Shown here: piece by piece, positions 1-12,024 of the stretch
How positions within the stretch are numbered: the first letter of the stretch is position 1
Layout: each line of letters begins with the position of its first letter
NCBI GenBank assembly: GCA_028753945.1
Contig: JAPNXP010000010.1
Location: 1,057,042-1,121,041 of the forward strand
From: Hexactinellida sp. DTS-2022
Lineage: Eukaryota > Porifera > Hexactinellida
DNA length: 64,000 nucleotides
Direction of reading: 5' to 3'
Notes under the pieces: model-generated
Told to the model about the DNA's origin: nothing
Seen by the model: only the letters and a program-made list of their open reading frames with translations
The model's database searches: none
Position numbers and translations under genes: made by a program

Positions 1-84
1 ATTAAAAAACCTCGCTACTTTCTACCGATTGTTTTTTTATGTTTATAAAAAACATCATCGGTAGAAAGTAGCGAGATTTTTAAT
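1..84. repeat. Short palindromic element (hairpin)
   Basis: Arms 1-28 and 58-84 are inverted copies (core CCTCGCTACTTTCTACCGA) separated by a T/A-rich loop of about 30 bases. It looks like a foldback MITE. The window begins at its edge, so the left limit is uncertain. Confidence 0.7.
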
Positions 85-380
85 ACAAACGCCGATGATC
101 GGTGGATAAGTATTCTCTTATATTTGGTACTAGTAATATAATATGATAAATAAGAGTATTTTTTGAGTAAACTTTATTTAGCCTTATCCGAAATTAGCCA
201 TTTTAATGACAAATAAGAGTTAGAGCTTCAATATTAGTTCCAAGTATTTGATAGAAAACCTGGGTAGCAATATGGGATTACCAAGTTAACATAGTTGGCA
301 AGTCATTTTGTATAATTGTCACTGCATCATTGTTTGTTCAAGTAGTCTTTACGCTATTGAAATGACAATACGGAAATTTA

Positions 381-510
381 TTAGGGGGTCATTTTCTCAC
401 GGGGCTTGCATAAAGAAATGACCCCCGTGAGGAAATGACCCCCTAAACGGTATCCATGGTTCATATGAAGAGGGGGGTCATTTTCTCATGGGGGTCAATT
501 TCTCATGCAA
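381..510. repeat. Inverted repeat plus a third direct copy of GGGGGTCATTTTCTCA
   Basis: Positions 381-404 and 422-446 are inverted copies (TTAGGGGGTCATTTTCTCAC and its complement). The same word recurs in direct orientation from about 472, followed by a variant. It resembles the end of a MITE; the family is unknown. Confidence 0.6.
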
Positions 511-550
511 CAGGCCTATTTACGCTTTATAATCAATATTAGGAGTATAT

Positions 551-629
551 AAACCGCACACCAACCGCGAAGCGGTTGGTGTGTGGTTGTGTTCTGCCGC
601 GAAGCGACCTAGCAAGCGAAGCGCGCTAG
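551..629. repeat. Cluster of three hairpins with GCGAAGC tips
   Basis: A stem of about 17 pairs closes over the triloop GAA at 551-588. The motif GCGAAGC recurs near 599-605 and again inside an inverted CTAGC/GCTAG pair at 609-629. The same tip occurs at 42303. d(GCGAAGC) is known as an unusually stable DNA mini-hairpin. No gene is seen in the surrounding 630-1150. Confidence 0.6.
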
Positions 630-1149
630 TATAAATTATAATCAAATGATATTTTCTGAAATTTAGGTGAATTCATAAATTATAAAATTGAATAATCATG
701 TAATATTTTTAAAATTACAGTAAACTTGTATGGAACTCAGTTATTGTCCGAAATAATAAATCGTATTTCAGTCCATGCATTCATATCGTTAAATGGGAAA
801 ATATTACTCATATCCATTGCACAATCTTATTCTGATAAGTGATCGTACAATCAAGCTAATCAAGGATTGTACAACACATTCCTAATTGCCGAACTTAATC
901 AACTTTAAGGTAACAAAATTCTCAAAATCAGTGAAAATAAAATTAGAAAAATAAAAGATACAACATTTTTAGGAAAAATTAAATAGATTTAATAGGAAAT
1001 ACATTTGTATGAAATAAGGACAATTGAATATATAGAAATGTTAAGGAGTCCTTCTAAGGATCAGACATAGACTACAACACACATATACTAACGTGACTAT
1101 AGAGCCCGATTAGCTCCCTCCGTATAATAAGCTGGTTTTATTACAGGGG

Positions 1150-1736
1150 TCAATGAAGAAGTACTATTGCGTACTCCCCTCCCAGAGATGCAACAGAGAA
1201 GCGGCGCTGTAGACCCTTCCCAACAGAGGTAGCAGCTGCTACGGAGATCGAATACTCTGTGTGAGTTGCAAGATCCGTAATCTTGTAGGAAGTTGAAGAA
1301 GCATCTCTCAAGTGCTCAGTGGTGTCCAGTCCCTGGTCCGAGTTAGAGGTTCTGTAATTAGAATGCTGATCCAACTATAATAACGTTCTGAAATCCCTAG
1401 CTTATAGCAGACCAGTAGTATAGAGTGATCTCTGTAGCATTATTGGATACACCAATCATATTGGTTGGAAGCTGACTCGGTGTGTCTTGATTTGTTCTCA
1501 CACTCACATTATTGGAATCATTAGTACAATTAGTCCAAGTAGCAATGACATATAATTCATAGGACCTGTAGGGCAGTAGACCGATTACAATGATTTCGAG
1601 ACCATTCGTAGAACTGTAAAAGTAGAAAATGTCAGTGACTTGTAGTATGCTACCCACGGTAATATACTGAGTAGTAGAGAAACATCGTGTGCAGTTTGCC
1701 AATTAAGGCATTCAGAGGTATTGGATAGGGCAGTGT
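1150..1736 (-). CDS. Fibronectin type III domain gene, partial exons
   Basis: Minus-strand exons encode pieces of at least two FN3 domains. Exon 1654-1736 follows an acceptor (TTGCTTGCAG) and carries the strand C/C' signature YYSVYYR. A 40-nt intron (GTAGCA...TTTTACAG, 1614-1653) leads in phase to an exon from 1613 with NGLEIIVIGLLPYRSYEL and the linker DTPSQLP, then strand B of the next domain (EITLYYW). A further exon ending the second domain (TSYKITDLATHTEYSI) lies at about 1150-1353. FN3 repeats usually sit in the extracellular part of receptors or adhesion proteins. The gene's ends are not visible. An upstream hydrophobic stretch at 2427-2621 could be another exon but is unproven. Splice sites are my reading and need transcript support. 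Confidence 0.65.
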
Positions 1737-1803
1737 CTGCAAGCAATATGTCGCCCTCTATAGGGCTACAGTCTGTGCACCGGACAGGTATAAATCTTAT
1801 CAC

Positions 1804-2880
1804 AAGAGCAAAAATAGCTTCCTTCAGTGTTGGTACATATCTGTTGACATTAAGTTCACGTTAAACACTCGTTTATATCAACGCAACTGTTTATATTCCA
1901 TTTATAGCCAGTAGCACATGTTTATATACAAAAGAAATGAATTATAATTTATTAATTATAATCACCACTAATAGTTATTGAGTACTATTTATAACTATTA
2001 ACATAAACATGAAAGCTCTAGTTTGAATTTCTAACATGTTCGTCATTAATTAATTAATTAATTAATAACTTATATAACTTAACATAATTATCATAACTTA
2101 TAAAGTAATGACACAATACTTATACTATAATAATGATACTCTTAAATTCGCAATTGTATTAGTGAGATTTAATATAAAATTCTTAGCTAGTTGTAGATAG
2201 AGGTACGTATTTGCCAAGTTCTCTAGATTCTAGAATAATGAATTATTGAATAATTCATGATTATTCATAATTCGTTACCATTATTCAATGAATTAGTCAA
2301 CTTAGGTTATTTTAATAGTGCCGTTGAATTCAGGCTTTCATCCAGGAAAAAATTACCCCGCTCCTAGATTTTGTTAGAGCTCGTTCAGTTTTCATTTTGT
2401 ACGCCTAGATTAGTCATCTTGTATTCCTAATATGGGAGCATCTCTCGATATTGTAGGCGTAGAATCAATTTTGTACGCCTAGATAAAAATCCTGCCAAAT
2501 CACGCTCCTTTAGGCGGCCCAGCATACCTGATAACACCCTGGTTGAATTCGTAGCATTTACAATACAGTAAATTACCGTCACAACAAGGACTATAGAAAT
2601 AATAGTTGTTGCCACACTCAAGTTTGTATCTTAATTTAGTTTAATTTTTTAAGAAGTAGGTAGGCCATTGAAAGTCATCACATCGGAGAAGCCTGTTCGA
2701 CTTGAAACATCAAAACTTATAATCACAGTATCGATATCATCATCAGATGCTACATCTTCATCAATATCAATAATATATAGTATCTCAAACTCAAACTAGA
2801 GAGAAGATTAGAAAGAAATAGTTAGATTTGTGACCCATTAGGAAACCAGAAATCATGCTATGGCATACAGGTTCCCAACT
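1804..2880. other. AT-rich stretch with little recognisable content
   Basis: It holds an ATTA simple repeat near 2047-2066, a self-complementary AT-rich patch near 2230-2290, and at 2331 a solitary CAGGCTTTCATCCAGG end matching hAT MITEs elsewhere in the window. The minus-strand reading 2427-2621 contains a hydrophobic segment (about 20 residues, ATTIISIVLVVTVIYCIV) flanked by a possible GTGTTATC donor. It could be a membrane or signal exon, but the support is weak. Confidence 0.4.
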
Positions 2881-2881
2881 A

Positions 2882-3031
2882 AGTACTGTTGTATGACAGT
2901 TCAACTACTATGATAGGCAGATAGTTAAACTACCTTGTATTATTATAACCATGGGTGGTAGTTAAACTGTCATGGCTGGAATATCCATGGTTATAATAAT
3001 ACAAAGTAGTGAGCTGTCATACAACAGTATT
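2882..3031. mobile_element. Palindromic MITE
   Basis: Terminal inverted repeats TACTGTTGTATGACAG (2884) and its complement (ending about 3031), plus an inner inverted pair at 2938-2953 and 2987-3001 built on ATAACCATGG, make a two-tier foldback. No coding capacity and no clear target duplication. Confidence 0.6.
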
Positions 3032-3200
3032 AACAATTCCATTTAATAACTTTCGTACATATTAATGATATTAAGTTATGGTATATCACGAAATATTTGG
3101 TCGGTGTCGTCTTCGGTCCGGACGGTCTATTTTAGCACCAGACCAAATATTTAATTCGTTTTTGATCCGGGTTTATATTTTGGTCCGTCCTAAACAAATA

Positions 3201-3372
3201 CAGTCCGGTTCTTTTATTATGAACATTCAAGGGACCAAAAATTGTGTTCATAATAGAGAGACTTCATAATAAGCGAACGCCACTTAATACAAATCCTATG
3301 TAGGTTGTTAAATTGGGACCGTAGGATTTGTTCATAATAAAAAATCTTGTTCATAATAAGCAGACCTGACTG
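3201..3372. mobile_element. pogo/Tigger-type MITE, TA-flanked
   Basis: It starts CAGTCCGGTTCTTTTATTAT and ends with the complement of CAGTCAGGTCTGC. The flanking TA dinucleotides (3199-3200, 3373-3374) fit Tc1/mariner-superfamily insertion. A second member, in the opposite orientation and about 194 bp long, lies at 47158-47351. No transposase is encoded. Confidence 0.7.
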
Positions 3373-3374
3373 TA

Positions 3375-3456
3375 CAGTGTAACCTCGCTAACCGGGGAAT
3401 TTGGGACTACAGATTTTGAAGATATTCCCCAGTCCCCGGTTAGAGGGTGTCTCTAT
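3375..3456. mobile_element. Short MITE with CTAACCGGGGAAT inverted ends
   Basis: Left end CAGTGTAACCTCGCTAACC, right end the inverted ATTCCCC...CCGGTTAGAGGGTGT. The design (terminal 'CTCGCTAAYCCG') matches the small elements at 23463-23539 and 47077-47155, so this is probably one pogo-like MITE family. Confidence 0.5.
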
Positions 3457-3474
3457 TTATTGATTTTCCTATGG

Positions 3475-3560
3475 CAGTGCTGCCAACCCTCCCGCTTTTT
3501 GATGTTTCCTCCCGCTCTCCCGCCTCCCCTCTCAAACCTCCCGCTTTTTGGATGATTGTA
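3475..3560. mobile_element. hAT-like end (CAGTGCTGCCAACCCTCCCGC)
   Basis: Terminal sequence of a family whose better copies end at 54448 and 40097 (CAGGGTTGCCAACCCTCCCG). Here only the C-rich terminal part is seen; the other end was not found. Sequence 3560-3890 shows no gene. Confidence 0.5.
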
Positions 3561-3892
3561 TATGTAAATATTAGAATCTTAATTTTATAATTACAAGCAA
3601 TATATTTTAGTAGTCTTCACTTAACTAATTTACTCTAACCCGAGAAACAAATTTGTCTCTTTTAAAATACCATAATTCTGTATATTATCTTGTATTTCCA
3701 ATTTTCCATTCTGACACATCATTTAGGGAATTTTTACAACACATCATTTAGGAAATTTTTATTTATTTATATATTTTATAATAATAATAAAATGCTCACT
3801 GCTACCTTATATTCAATATTAGAGGGTAGAAACTAATTGATAGGTAGAGAAATGTTTTTATACTGCCTTTTATTCAGGTATTCTTGCTGAAT

Positions 3893-3957
3893 GGCGGAAC
3901 TTTCGTCGCCGGAACTTTCGTCGCCCGGAACTTTCGTCGCCGGAATTTTCGTCGCTT
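3893..3957. repeat. Relic terminal repeat of the FLYWCH-MULE family
   Basis: Four tandem ~15-bp subunits of the form CCGGAACTTTCGTCG follow the sequence GAATGGCGG. The MULE at 48120-50188 has ends built from the same kind of subunit, and its right end is also bordered by GAATGGCGG on the complementary strand. This is therefore probably a solo or decayed end of a related element. 3960-4245 shows nothing further. Confidence 0.5.
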
Positions 3958-4248
3958 AACTGACTAATGTCAAACAGGTATGATTGTATCCTGAAGTCTA
4001 ATTGGTCACACAATTACCCTGTTTTCGTCATAAATCAGATGGAGAATCGTCCTACAAATTGCGGAATTATTCAGTTTTAATGAACAATACCAGTACAATA
4101 CAGTGAAGAATGAGAAATACTATTGAAATACTGATATAATGAGAACATATACTATTGGAATACTGATAGAATGAGAACATATACTATTGAAAAATTGATT
4201 TAAAAGTTGACTAGAAAGTAAAATTATGTGCTATGCCCCTTAATTACT

Positions 4249-4530
4249 GTGCCGACTATACTATAGTATAGTTGCCCAGTTCTAATCTTACTGCCTTTAT
4301 TATTATTACTGTGCCGACTATACTATAGTATAGTGGCCCAGTATTGAAAACACTGCATTTATTACTGTGCCGACTATACTATAGTATAGTGGCCCAGTAT
4401 TGGAATCACTGCCTTTATTTATTACTGTGCCGACTATACTATAGTATAGTGGCCCAGTTCTAATCTTACTGCCTTTATTTTTATTACTGTGCCGACTATA
4501 CTATAGTATAGTGGCCCAGTATTGGAATCA
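4249..4530. repeat. Palindromic satellite P, five tandem copies
   Basis: Unit of about 57-62 bp: CTGTGCCGACTATACTATAG followed by TATAGTGGCCCAGT, an A/T-rich linker and CTGCCTTTATT. The core ACTATACTATAGTATAGT is a perfect 18-nt palindrome. Copies begin near 4249, 4309, 4366, 4426 and 4486. It directly precedes a hairpin-ended repeat unit, as it also does at 5961, 11811, 13451 and 19433. Confidence 0.85.
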
Positions 4531-4544
4531 TTATTATTTTTATT

Positions 4545-5960
4545 TCTCCGTAGCAAGTGCCCTGGCCACACCTGTATACATAGAGGGCTGAAACTTGGCA
4601 TGTAGGTTCGGAGTCGAAGTCTAATTTGCACCTGGGGTTACGATTTTTGATTAACAAATTTTGGACACATCTTTAACACCTTTCAAAATTTGTCTGGTCC
4701 ATAACTAAAAAGATGTTTTACTAAACCCCCAAATTTTATTTCATATTTGGATTCACCATAAAATTCTGCGTCTGATGGGAGAAGAAATTTTTCAATAAAG
4801 GGGTCAATTTCTGCCATAAATGGGGGTTGAAATTTCTTTGTTTACTCACACTTCAATTTCAGTAAAGTGTTAAATCTAATTCTATTGTTTCAACTTGTAA
4901 TAATTATATTGATTTAACTTGTTAAATCCTACTCTAGTGATTCAACTTGCGATAATAAGATTGATTTAACTTATAAATTCCAGCTGGCTTCTATTTAATT
5001 CTAGTCTTACTATACAATGGATTAAATTAAATAATATAATATAAGGAATTTGTTGACTCAACTCAACCAACCATGGATAACATTGCTAAAATAAATAACT
5101 AATAATATAATTTATTATCAATACATAATGAATGAATGGCATTAAACTAAAGATGGTTTATGATAGAACCGTTAAGATTTTACATTCCACAACAACGACA
5201 GATTAAGTGATTATATTTATTTCGGCGAGAATATTCTTGCACAATTAATGACTGACTTAATTAATTATAATTAATTCATTTTGTATTTAACTTATAGACG
5301 GTTCCAAATAGATTATTGGGCTTATCGAGTACGTGGAATTCAAATATTATAGTGAAATTCAATTTAAATTAATAATAATTGCAAATAATTGAACTTAATT
5401 TATTTACTGTATATAATAATGGTGTTAAATAATAAATATATAAATTAAATATTTATACTAATTAGATAAATTTCATTAATCTCAGAGATGATACAAGATA
5501 GAAACAAACTTTCAATTTATCAATTGGTCCTTATGCCAGGTACCACCTATACAAGTGGGTCTTGACACCTTGAGGTGATTATGACATCGTCAAAAAAATT
5601 TATTTTTACAATTTTGTTAATTCGATATTTAAAATGGGTTAGTTGATGTTGGGTGATGACCCAACACACACATAAAAAATGCTGAGTCATCAGCTATTAT
5701 ATTCTACTCAAACTTGAATATCTCTAAAATTATATGAACTAAATGGAAACTTCCACCACTCTAAGGGTCGATGCCTTCTGTAACACCTTTTTGAAATAAT
5801 TTAACACCTTCATAGTGATGATGACATGGCGAAAAAAAAATCCAAAATTGCAGCCTACGCCGACAGCATGTTCTTTTGGAGGCACTATAAATAAACAACC
5901 AACAAAATATAGTGCCACCATAGGAACATGCGTCGGCACAGGCTGCAATTTTGGATTTTT
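4545..5960 (+). repeat. Hairpin-ended repeat, unit 1 (long form)
   Basis: Starts TCTCCGTAG...GCCCTGG, runs through a conserved non-coding body that includes a small hairpin GTTGGGT/ACCCAAC near 5649, and ends in the large hairpin 5836-5960. The arms of the large hairpin (CCAAAATTGCAGCCTRYGCC... and complement) close over a loop of about 18 bases. The short open frames inside are shadows of the hairpin arms. Class unknown; no protein is encoded. Confidence 0.85.
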
Positions 5961-6018
5961 ACTGTGCCGACTATACTATAGTATAGTGGCCCAGTATTAG
6001 AATCACTGCCTTTATTTT
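5961..6018. repeat. Palindromic satellite P, single copy
   Basis: One copy of the ACTATACTATAGTATAGT palindrome unit between hairpin-ended units 1 and 2. Confidence 0.85.
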
Positions 6019-6034
6019 TATTATTTTTATTTTT

Positions 6035-7456
6035 TCTCCGTAGACGGTGCCCTGGACTTAGCTTTATAGTTGATGGGCTGAAACTTGGCATGTGGGTGCG
6101 ATGGGACCGTCTAATTTGCACCTGGGGTTACGATTTTTGATTAACAAATTTTTGACACATCTTTAACACCTTTCAAAATTTGTCTGGTCCATAACTCAAA
6201 ATATGTTTTAATAAACCCCAAAATTTTATTTAATATTTGGATTCATCTTAAAATTCTGCGTCTGATGGGAGAAGAAAATTTGTTAAAATTGGTTTAATTT
6301 CTGCCATAAATGGGGGTTGAAATTCCTTTGTTTACTCAACACTTCAATTTCAATAAAACTGTGAAATCTAATTCCATTGTTTCAACTTGTAATAATTATA
6401 TTGATTGAACTTGTTAAATCTCTCACTATTGTTTCAACTTGCGATAATTAAATTGATTCAACTTATAAATTCCAGCTGGCTTCTATTTAATTCTAGTATT
6501 ACTATACAATGGATTGAATATAATATAATAATATAAGGAATTTGTTGACTCAACTCAACCAACCATGGATAACATTGCTAAAATAAATAACTAATAATAT
6601 AATTTATCATCAATACATAATGAATGAATGGCATTAAACTAAAGATGGTTTATGATAGAACCGTTAAGATTTTACATTCCACAACAACGACAGATTAAGT
6701 GATTATATTTATTTCGGCGAGAATATTCTTGCACAATTAATGACTGACTTAATTAATTATAATTAATTCATTTTGTATTTAACTTATAGACGGTTCCAAA
6801 TAGATTATTGGGGTTATCGAGTGCGTGGAATTCAAATATTATAGTGAAATTCAATTTAAATTGATAATAATTGCAAATAATTGAACTTAATTTATTTTGC
6901 TGTATATAATAATCGTGTTAAATAATATATAAATAAATTAAATATTTATACTAATTAGATAAATTTCATTAATCTCAGAGATGATACAAGATAGAAACAA
7001 ACTTTCAATTTATCAATTGGTCCTTATGCCAGGTACCACCTATACAAGTGGGTCTTGACACCTTGAGGTGATCATGACATCGTCAAAAAAATGTATTTTT
7101 ACAATTTTGTTAATTCGATATTTAAAATGGGTTAGTTGATGTTGGGTGATGACCCAACACACACATAAAAAATGCTGAGTCATCAGCTATTATATTCTAC
7201 TCAAACTTGAATATCTCTAAAATTATATGAACTAAATGGAAACTTCCACCACTCTAAGGGTCGATGCCTTCTGTAACACCTTTTTGAAATAATTTAACAC
7301 CTTCATAGTGATGATGACATGGCGAAAAAAAATCCAAAATTGCAGCCTGCGCCGACAGCATGTTCCTTTGGAGGCACTATCAATAAACCACCACCAAAAT
7401 ATAGTGCCACCAAAGGAACATGCGTCGGCGCAGGCTGCAATTTTGGATTTTTTTTT
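6035..7456 (+). repeat. Hairpin-ended repeat, unit 2 (long form)
   Basis: Nearly the same body as unit 1 over its whole length, so one is a recent copy of the other. Terminal hairpin 7325-7456. Here both arms read GCGCC/GGCGC where most copies have GTGCC/GGCAC, a paired change. Confidence 0.85.
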
Positions 7457-7466
7457 TCTATATTTT

Positions 7467-8304
7467 TCTCCGTAGACGGTGCCCTGGACAGAGCTTTATA
7501 GTTGTTGGGCTGAAACTTGGCATGTAGGTGCGATGGGACCGTCTAATTTGCACCTGGGGTTACAATTTTTGATTAACAAATTTTGGACACATTTTTGACA
7601 CCTTTCAAAATTTGTCTGGTCCATAACTCAAAATATGTTTTACTAAACCCCCAAATTTTATTTCACATTTGGATTCACCATAAAATTCTGCTTCTGATGG
7701 GAGAATAAAACTTTCAATAACGGGTTTAATTTCTGCCATAAATGGGGGTTGAAATTTCTTTGTTTACTCACACTTCAATTTCAGTAAAAGTGTAAAATCT
7801 AATTCTAATTTTTCAACTTGTAATAATTATATTGATTTAACTTTTAAATCCTATTCTTTTGATTCAACTTGCGATAATTATATTGATTTAACTTATATAT
7901 TCCAACTGGCTTCTATTTAATTCTAGTATTATATACAATGGATTAAATTAAATAATATAATATAAGGAATTTGTTGACTTAATTCAACTCAACCGTGGAT
8001 AACATTGCTAAAAAAATTAACTAATAATATAATTTATTATCAATACATAATGAATGAATGGCATTAAACTCAAGATGGTTTGAGATAGAAACTAACTTCA
8101 AATTTATCTACCGTTCCTTGTGACCCCGACCAATTAACAAATGGTTCTTAACACCTTGGGCGTTGATGACTTAGCGAAAAAAATCCAAAATTGCAGCCTG
8201 CTCCGACAGCATGTTCCTTTGGAGGCACTATCTATAAACCACCAACAAAATATAGTGCCACCAAAGGAACATGCGTCGGCACAGGCTGCAATTTTGGATT
8301 TTTT
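7467..8304 (+). repeat. Hairpin-ended repeat, unit 3 (short form)
   Basis: The same start and terminal hairpin (8176-8304) as the long form, but about 600 bp of the middle is missing. The junction segment CACCTTGGGCGTTGATGAC directly precedes the hairpin. The short form recurs as units 5, 6 and 10. Confidence 0.85.
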
Positions 8305-9591
8305 ATTATTATTATTAGTCCGTATCCTCTACACACAACAGAGTTAAATTAACTAGAAGCCCAAATTATTAAGATGGGTGTCTCATGGGTTACAGATGTG
8401 CACCTGGGGATACGATTTTTGATTAACAAATTTTGGACACATCTTTAACACCTTTCAAAATTTGTCTGGACCATAACTCAAAAAATCTTTTACTAAACCC
8501 CCAAATTTTATTTCACATTTGGATTCACTATAAATTTCTGCGTCTGATGGGAGAAGAAATCTTTCAATAAAGGGGTCAATTTCTGCCATAAATGGGGTTT
8601 GAAGTTTCTTTGTTTACTCACACTTCAATTTCAGTAAAACTGTGAAATCTAATTCCATTGTTTCAACTTGTAATAATTATATTGATTTAACTTGTTAAAT
8701 CCTACTCTAGTGATTCAACTTGCGATAATTATATTGATTTAACTTAGAAATTCCAGCTGGCTTCTATTTAATTCTAATATTACTATACAATGGATTAAAT
8801 AAATATTATAATATAAGGAATTTGTTGACTAAATTCAACTTAACCGTGGATAACATTGCTAAAATAAATAACTAATACTATAATTTATTAACAATAAATA
8901 TTGAATGATTGGCTTTAAACTCAAGATGGTTTATGATAGAACTAACTGTTAAGATTTTACATTCCACAACAACGACAGATTAAGTGAATATATTTATTTC
9001 GGCGAGAATATTCTTGCACAATTAATGTACTGACGTAATTAATTATAATTAATTCCTTTTGTATTTAACTTATAGACGGTTCCAATTGGATTATTGGGGT
9101 TATCGAGTGCGTGGAATTCAAAAATTATAGTGAAATTCAATTTAAATTAATAATAATTGCAAATAATTGAACTTAATTTATTTTGCTGTATATAATAATG
9201 GTGTTAAATAATAAATAAATAAATTAAATATTTATACTAACTAGATAAATTTCATTAATCTCAGAGATGATACAAGATAGAAACAAACTTTCAATTTATC
9301 AATTGGTCCTTATGCCAGGTACCACCTATACAAGTGGGTCTTGACACCTTGATGTGATGATGACATCGTCAAAAAAATGTTTTTTACAATTTTGTGAATT
9401 AAATAATTTGCATGGTTTGGTTGGAGTTGGGTAAATACCCAACACGCACCTAAAAAATGCTGACTCAGCACATATTATATTCTGCTCAAAGTTAAATATC
9501 TCTCAAATAAAGTGAGCTAAATGGAAACTTCCACCACTCTAAGGGTCGTAGCCTTCTGAAACACCTTTCTGAAATAATTTAACACCTTCAT

Positions 9592-9785
9592 CAGGGTTCT
9601 CGCCAAAAAATTTCGTTGTAAGGGTACATGAGAGTGAGATATGACATTATGTCAATGATTTAAAGAAACTTCCAAATAATAATATTGACTCAAAGGGTAC
9701 ATACCCACTCACAACAAGTGAATAAAGGTACATCAGCTTTCAAGAAGGGCATGTACCTTTTGATAGAGGCCTAGCGAGAACCCTG
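9592..9785. mobile_element. hAT-type MITE in unit 4
   Basis: Terminal repeats CAGGGTTCTCGCC and GCGAGAACCCTG. Flanks ACCTTCAT and ATCTTCAT match at 7 of 8 positions, and other units supply the uninterrupted sequence ACACCTTCATAGTGATG. Inner segments repeat GGGTACAT in both orientations. Confidence 0.85.
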
Positions 9786-9860
9786 ATCTTCATAGTGATG
9801 ATGACATGGCCAAAAAAAATCCAAAATTGCAGCCTGTGCCGACAGCATGTTCCTTTAGAG

Positions 9861-9986
9861 CAGTGGTTCCCAACCTGGGGTCCACGGATGACTGTAGGGG
9901 GTCCACAGGATGTATTACGGTCAATGGGAGGGGGTCCACAGAATGACTATAGGGGGTCCACGGTTGAAAAAGGTTGGGAATCGCTG
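9861..9986. mobile_element. hAT-type MITE inserted in a hairpin arm
   Basis: Ends CAGTGGTTCCCAACC and GGTTGGGAATCGCTG, with exact 8-bp duplication CTTTAGAG (9853-9860, 9987-9994). It splits the left arm of the terminal hairpin of unit 4. Same family as 24056-24431 and the fragment at 63942-64000, with internal GGGGTCCAC repeats. Confidence 0.9.
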
Positions 9987-10107
9987 CTTTAGAGGCACTA
10001 TCAATATACCACCACCAAAATATAGTGCCACCAAAAGAACATGCGTCGGCACAGCTGCAATTTTGGATTTTTTTTTATTATTGTGCCGACAATACTATAT
10101 TTTTATT

Positions 10108-10967
10108 TCTCCGTAGCAGGTGCCCTGGCCACACCTATATACATAGAGGGCTGAAACTTGGAATGTAGGTTCGGAGTCGACGTCTAATTTGCACCTGGGG
10201 TTACAATTTTTTATTAACACATTTTGGACACATTTTTAACACCTTTCAAAATTTGTCTGGTCCATACTCAAAAATATGTTTTAAATACTCAAAATATGTT
10301 TTAATAAACCCCAAAATTTTATATCATATTTAGATTCATCTTAAAATTCTGCGTCTGATGGGAGAAGAAAATTTGTTAAAATTGGTTTAATTTCTGCCAT
10401 AAATGGGGGTTGAAATTGCTTTGTTTACTCAACACTTCAATTTCAATAAAACTGTTAAATCAATTTCCATTGTTTCAACTTGCGATAATTATATTGATTT
10501 ATTTGTTAAATCCTACTCTAGTGATTCAACTTGCGATAATTATATTGATTTAACTTATAAATTCCAGCTGGCTTCTATTTAATTCTAGTATTACTATACA
10601 ATGGATTAAATAAAATAATATAATATAAGGAATTTGTTGACTCAACTCAACCAACCGTGGATAACATTGCTAAAATATATTACCAATAATATATTTTATT
10701 ATCAATACAAAATGAATGAATGGCATTAAACTCTAGATGGTTTATGATAGAAACAAACTTCAAATTCAACAATCGTTCTTTGTGACTCCGACCAATTAAC
10801 AAATGGTTCTTCACACCTTGGGCGTTGATGACTTGGCGAAAAAAAATCCAAAATTGCAGCCTGCGCCGACAGCATGTTCCTTTGGAGGCACTATCAATAA
10901 ACAACACAAAAATATAGTGCCACCAAAGGAACATGCGTCGGCACAGCTGCAATTTTGGATTTTTTTC
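10108..10967 (+). repeat. Hairpin-ended repeat, unit 5 (short form)
   Basis: TCTCCGTAG start, short body, terminal hairpin 10841-10967. A partial satellite P copy (GTGCCGACAATACTATA) sits at about 10083. A local ~20-bp duplication (ACTCAAAAATATGTTTTA-like) lies near 10267-10300. Confidence 0.8.
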
Positions 10968-10979
10968 TTCTTTTTTAGT

Positions 10980-11810
10980 TCTCCGTAGACGGTGCCCTGG
11001 CAACACCTTTATACATAGAGAGCTGAAACTTGGCATGTAGGTGCGATGGGACCGTCTAATTTGCACCTGGGGTTACGATTTTTGATTAACAAATTTTTGA
11101 CACATCTTTAACACCTTTCAAAATTTGTCTGGTCCATAACTCAAAATATGTTTTACTAAACCCCCAAATTTTATTTCACATTGGGATTCACCATAAAATT
11201 CTGCGTCTGATGGGAGAAGAAAACTTTCGATAAAGAGTTTTATTTCTGCCATAAATGGGGGTTGAAATTTCTTTGTTTACTCACACTTCAGTTTCAGTAT
11301 AACTGTTAAATCTAATTCCATTGTTTCAACTTGTAATAATTATATTGATTTAACTTGTTAAATCTTACTCTAATGATTCAACTTGCGATAAGTAAATTGA
11401 TTTAACTTATAAATTGCAGCTGGTTTCTATTTAATTTACCATACAATGGATTAAATAAAATAATATAAAATAAGGAATTTGTTGACTTAATTCAACTCAA
11501 CCGTGGATAACAATGCTAATATAAATAACTAATAATATAATTTATTATCAATACATAATGAATAAATGGCATTAAACTCAAGATGGTTTAAGATAGAAAC
11601 AAACTTCTAATTTATCTACCGTTCCTTGTGACTCGGACCAATTAACAAATGCTTCTTCACACCTTGGGCGTTGATGACTTGGCGAAAAAAAATCCAAAAT
11701 TGCAGCCTGCGCCGACAGCATGTTCCTTTGGAGGCACTATCAATAAACAACCAACAAAATATAGTGCCACCAAAGGAACATGCGTCGGCACAGGGTGCAA
11801 TTTTGGATTT
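10980..11810 (+). repeat. Hairpin-ended repeat, unit 6 (short form)
   Basis: TCTCCGTAG start and terminal hairpin 11686-11810, followed without a gap by satellite P copies. Confidence 0.85.
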
Positions 11811-12010
11811 ATTACTGTGCCGACTATACTATAGTATAGTGGCCCAGTATTGGAATCACTGCCTTTATTATTATTATCATTATTATTATTTTTACTGTGC
11901 CGACTATACTATAGTATAGTGGCCCAGTATTGGAATCACTGCCTTTATTTATTACTGTGCCGACTATACTATAGTATAGTGGCCCAGTTCTAATCTTACT
12001 GCCTTTATTT
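11811..12010. repeat. Palindromic satellite P, three tandem copies
   Basis: Copies start near 11814, 11896 and 11955, separated by variable TTATTATTA runs. Confidence 0.85.
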
Positions 12011-12024
12011 TTATTATTTTTATT

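Larger units (their letters stand above)
8318..10072 (+). repeat. Hairpin-ended repeat, unit 4, with two hAT insertions
   Basis: Begins with the alternative start GTCCGTATCCTCT ('B' type) in place of TCTCCGTAG, then joins the common body at GTGCACCTGGGG. The long body and terminal hairpin (9811-10072) are interrupted by MITEs at 9592-9785 and 9861-9986. Confidence 0.85.

Noticed and set aside
2427-2621. Signal-peptide exon of the FN3 gene
   Set aside because: The hydrophobic run and possible donor are suggestive, but distance, lack of a matching acceptor phase and AT-rich composition leave it unproven; mentioned only as a possibility.
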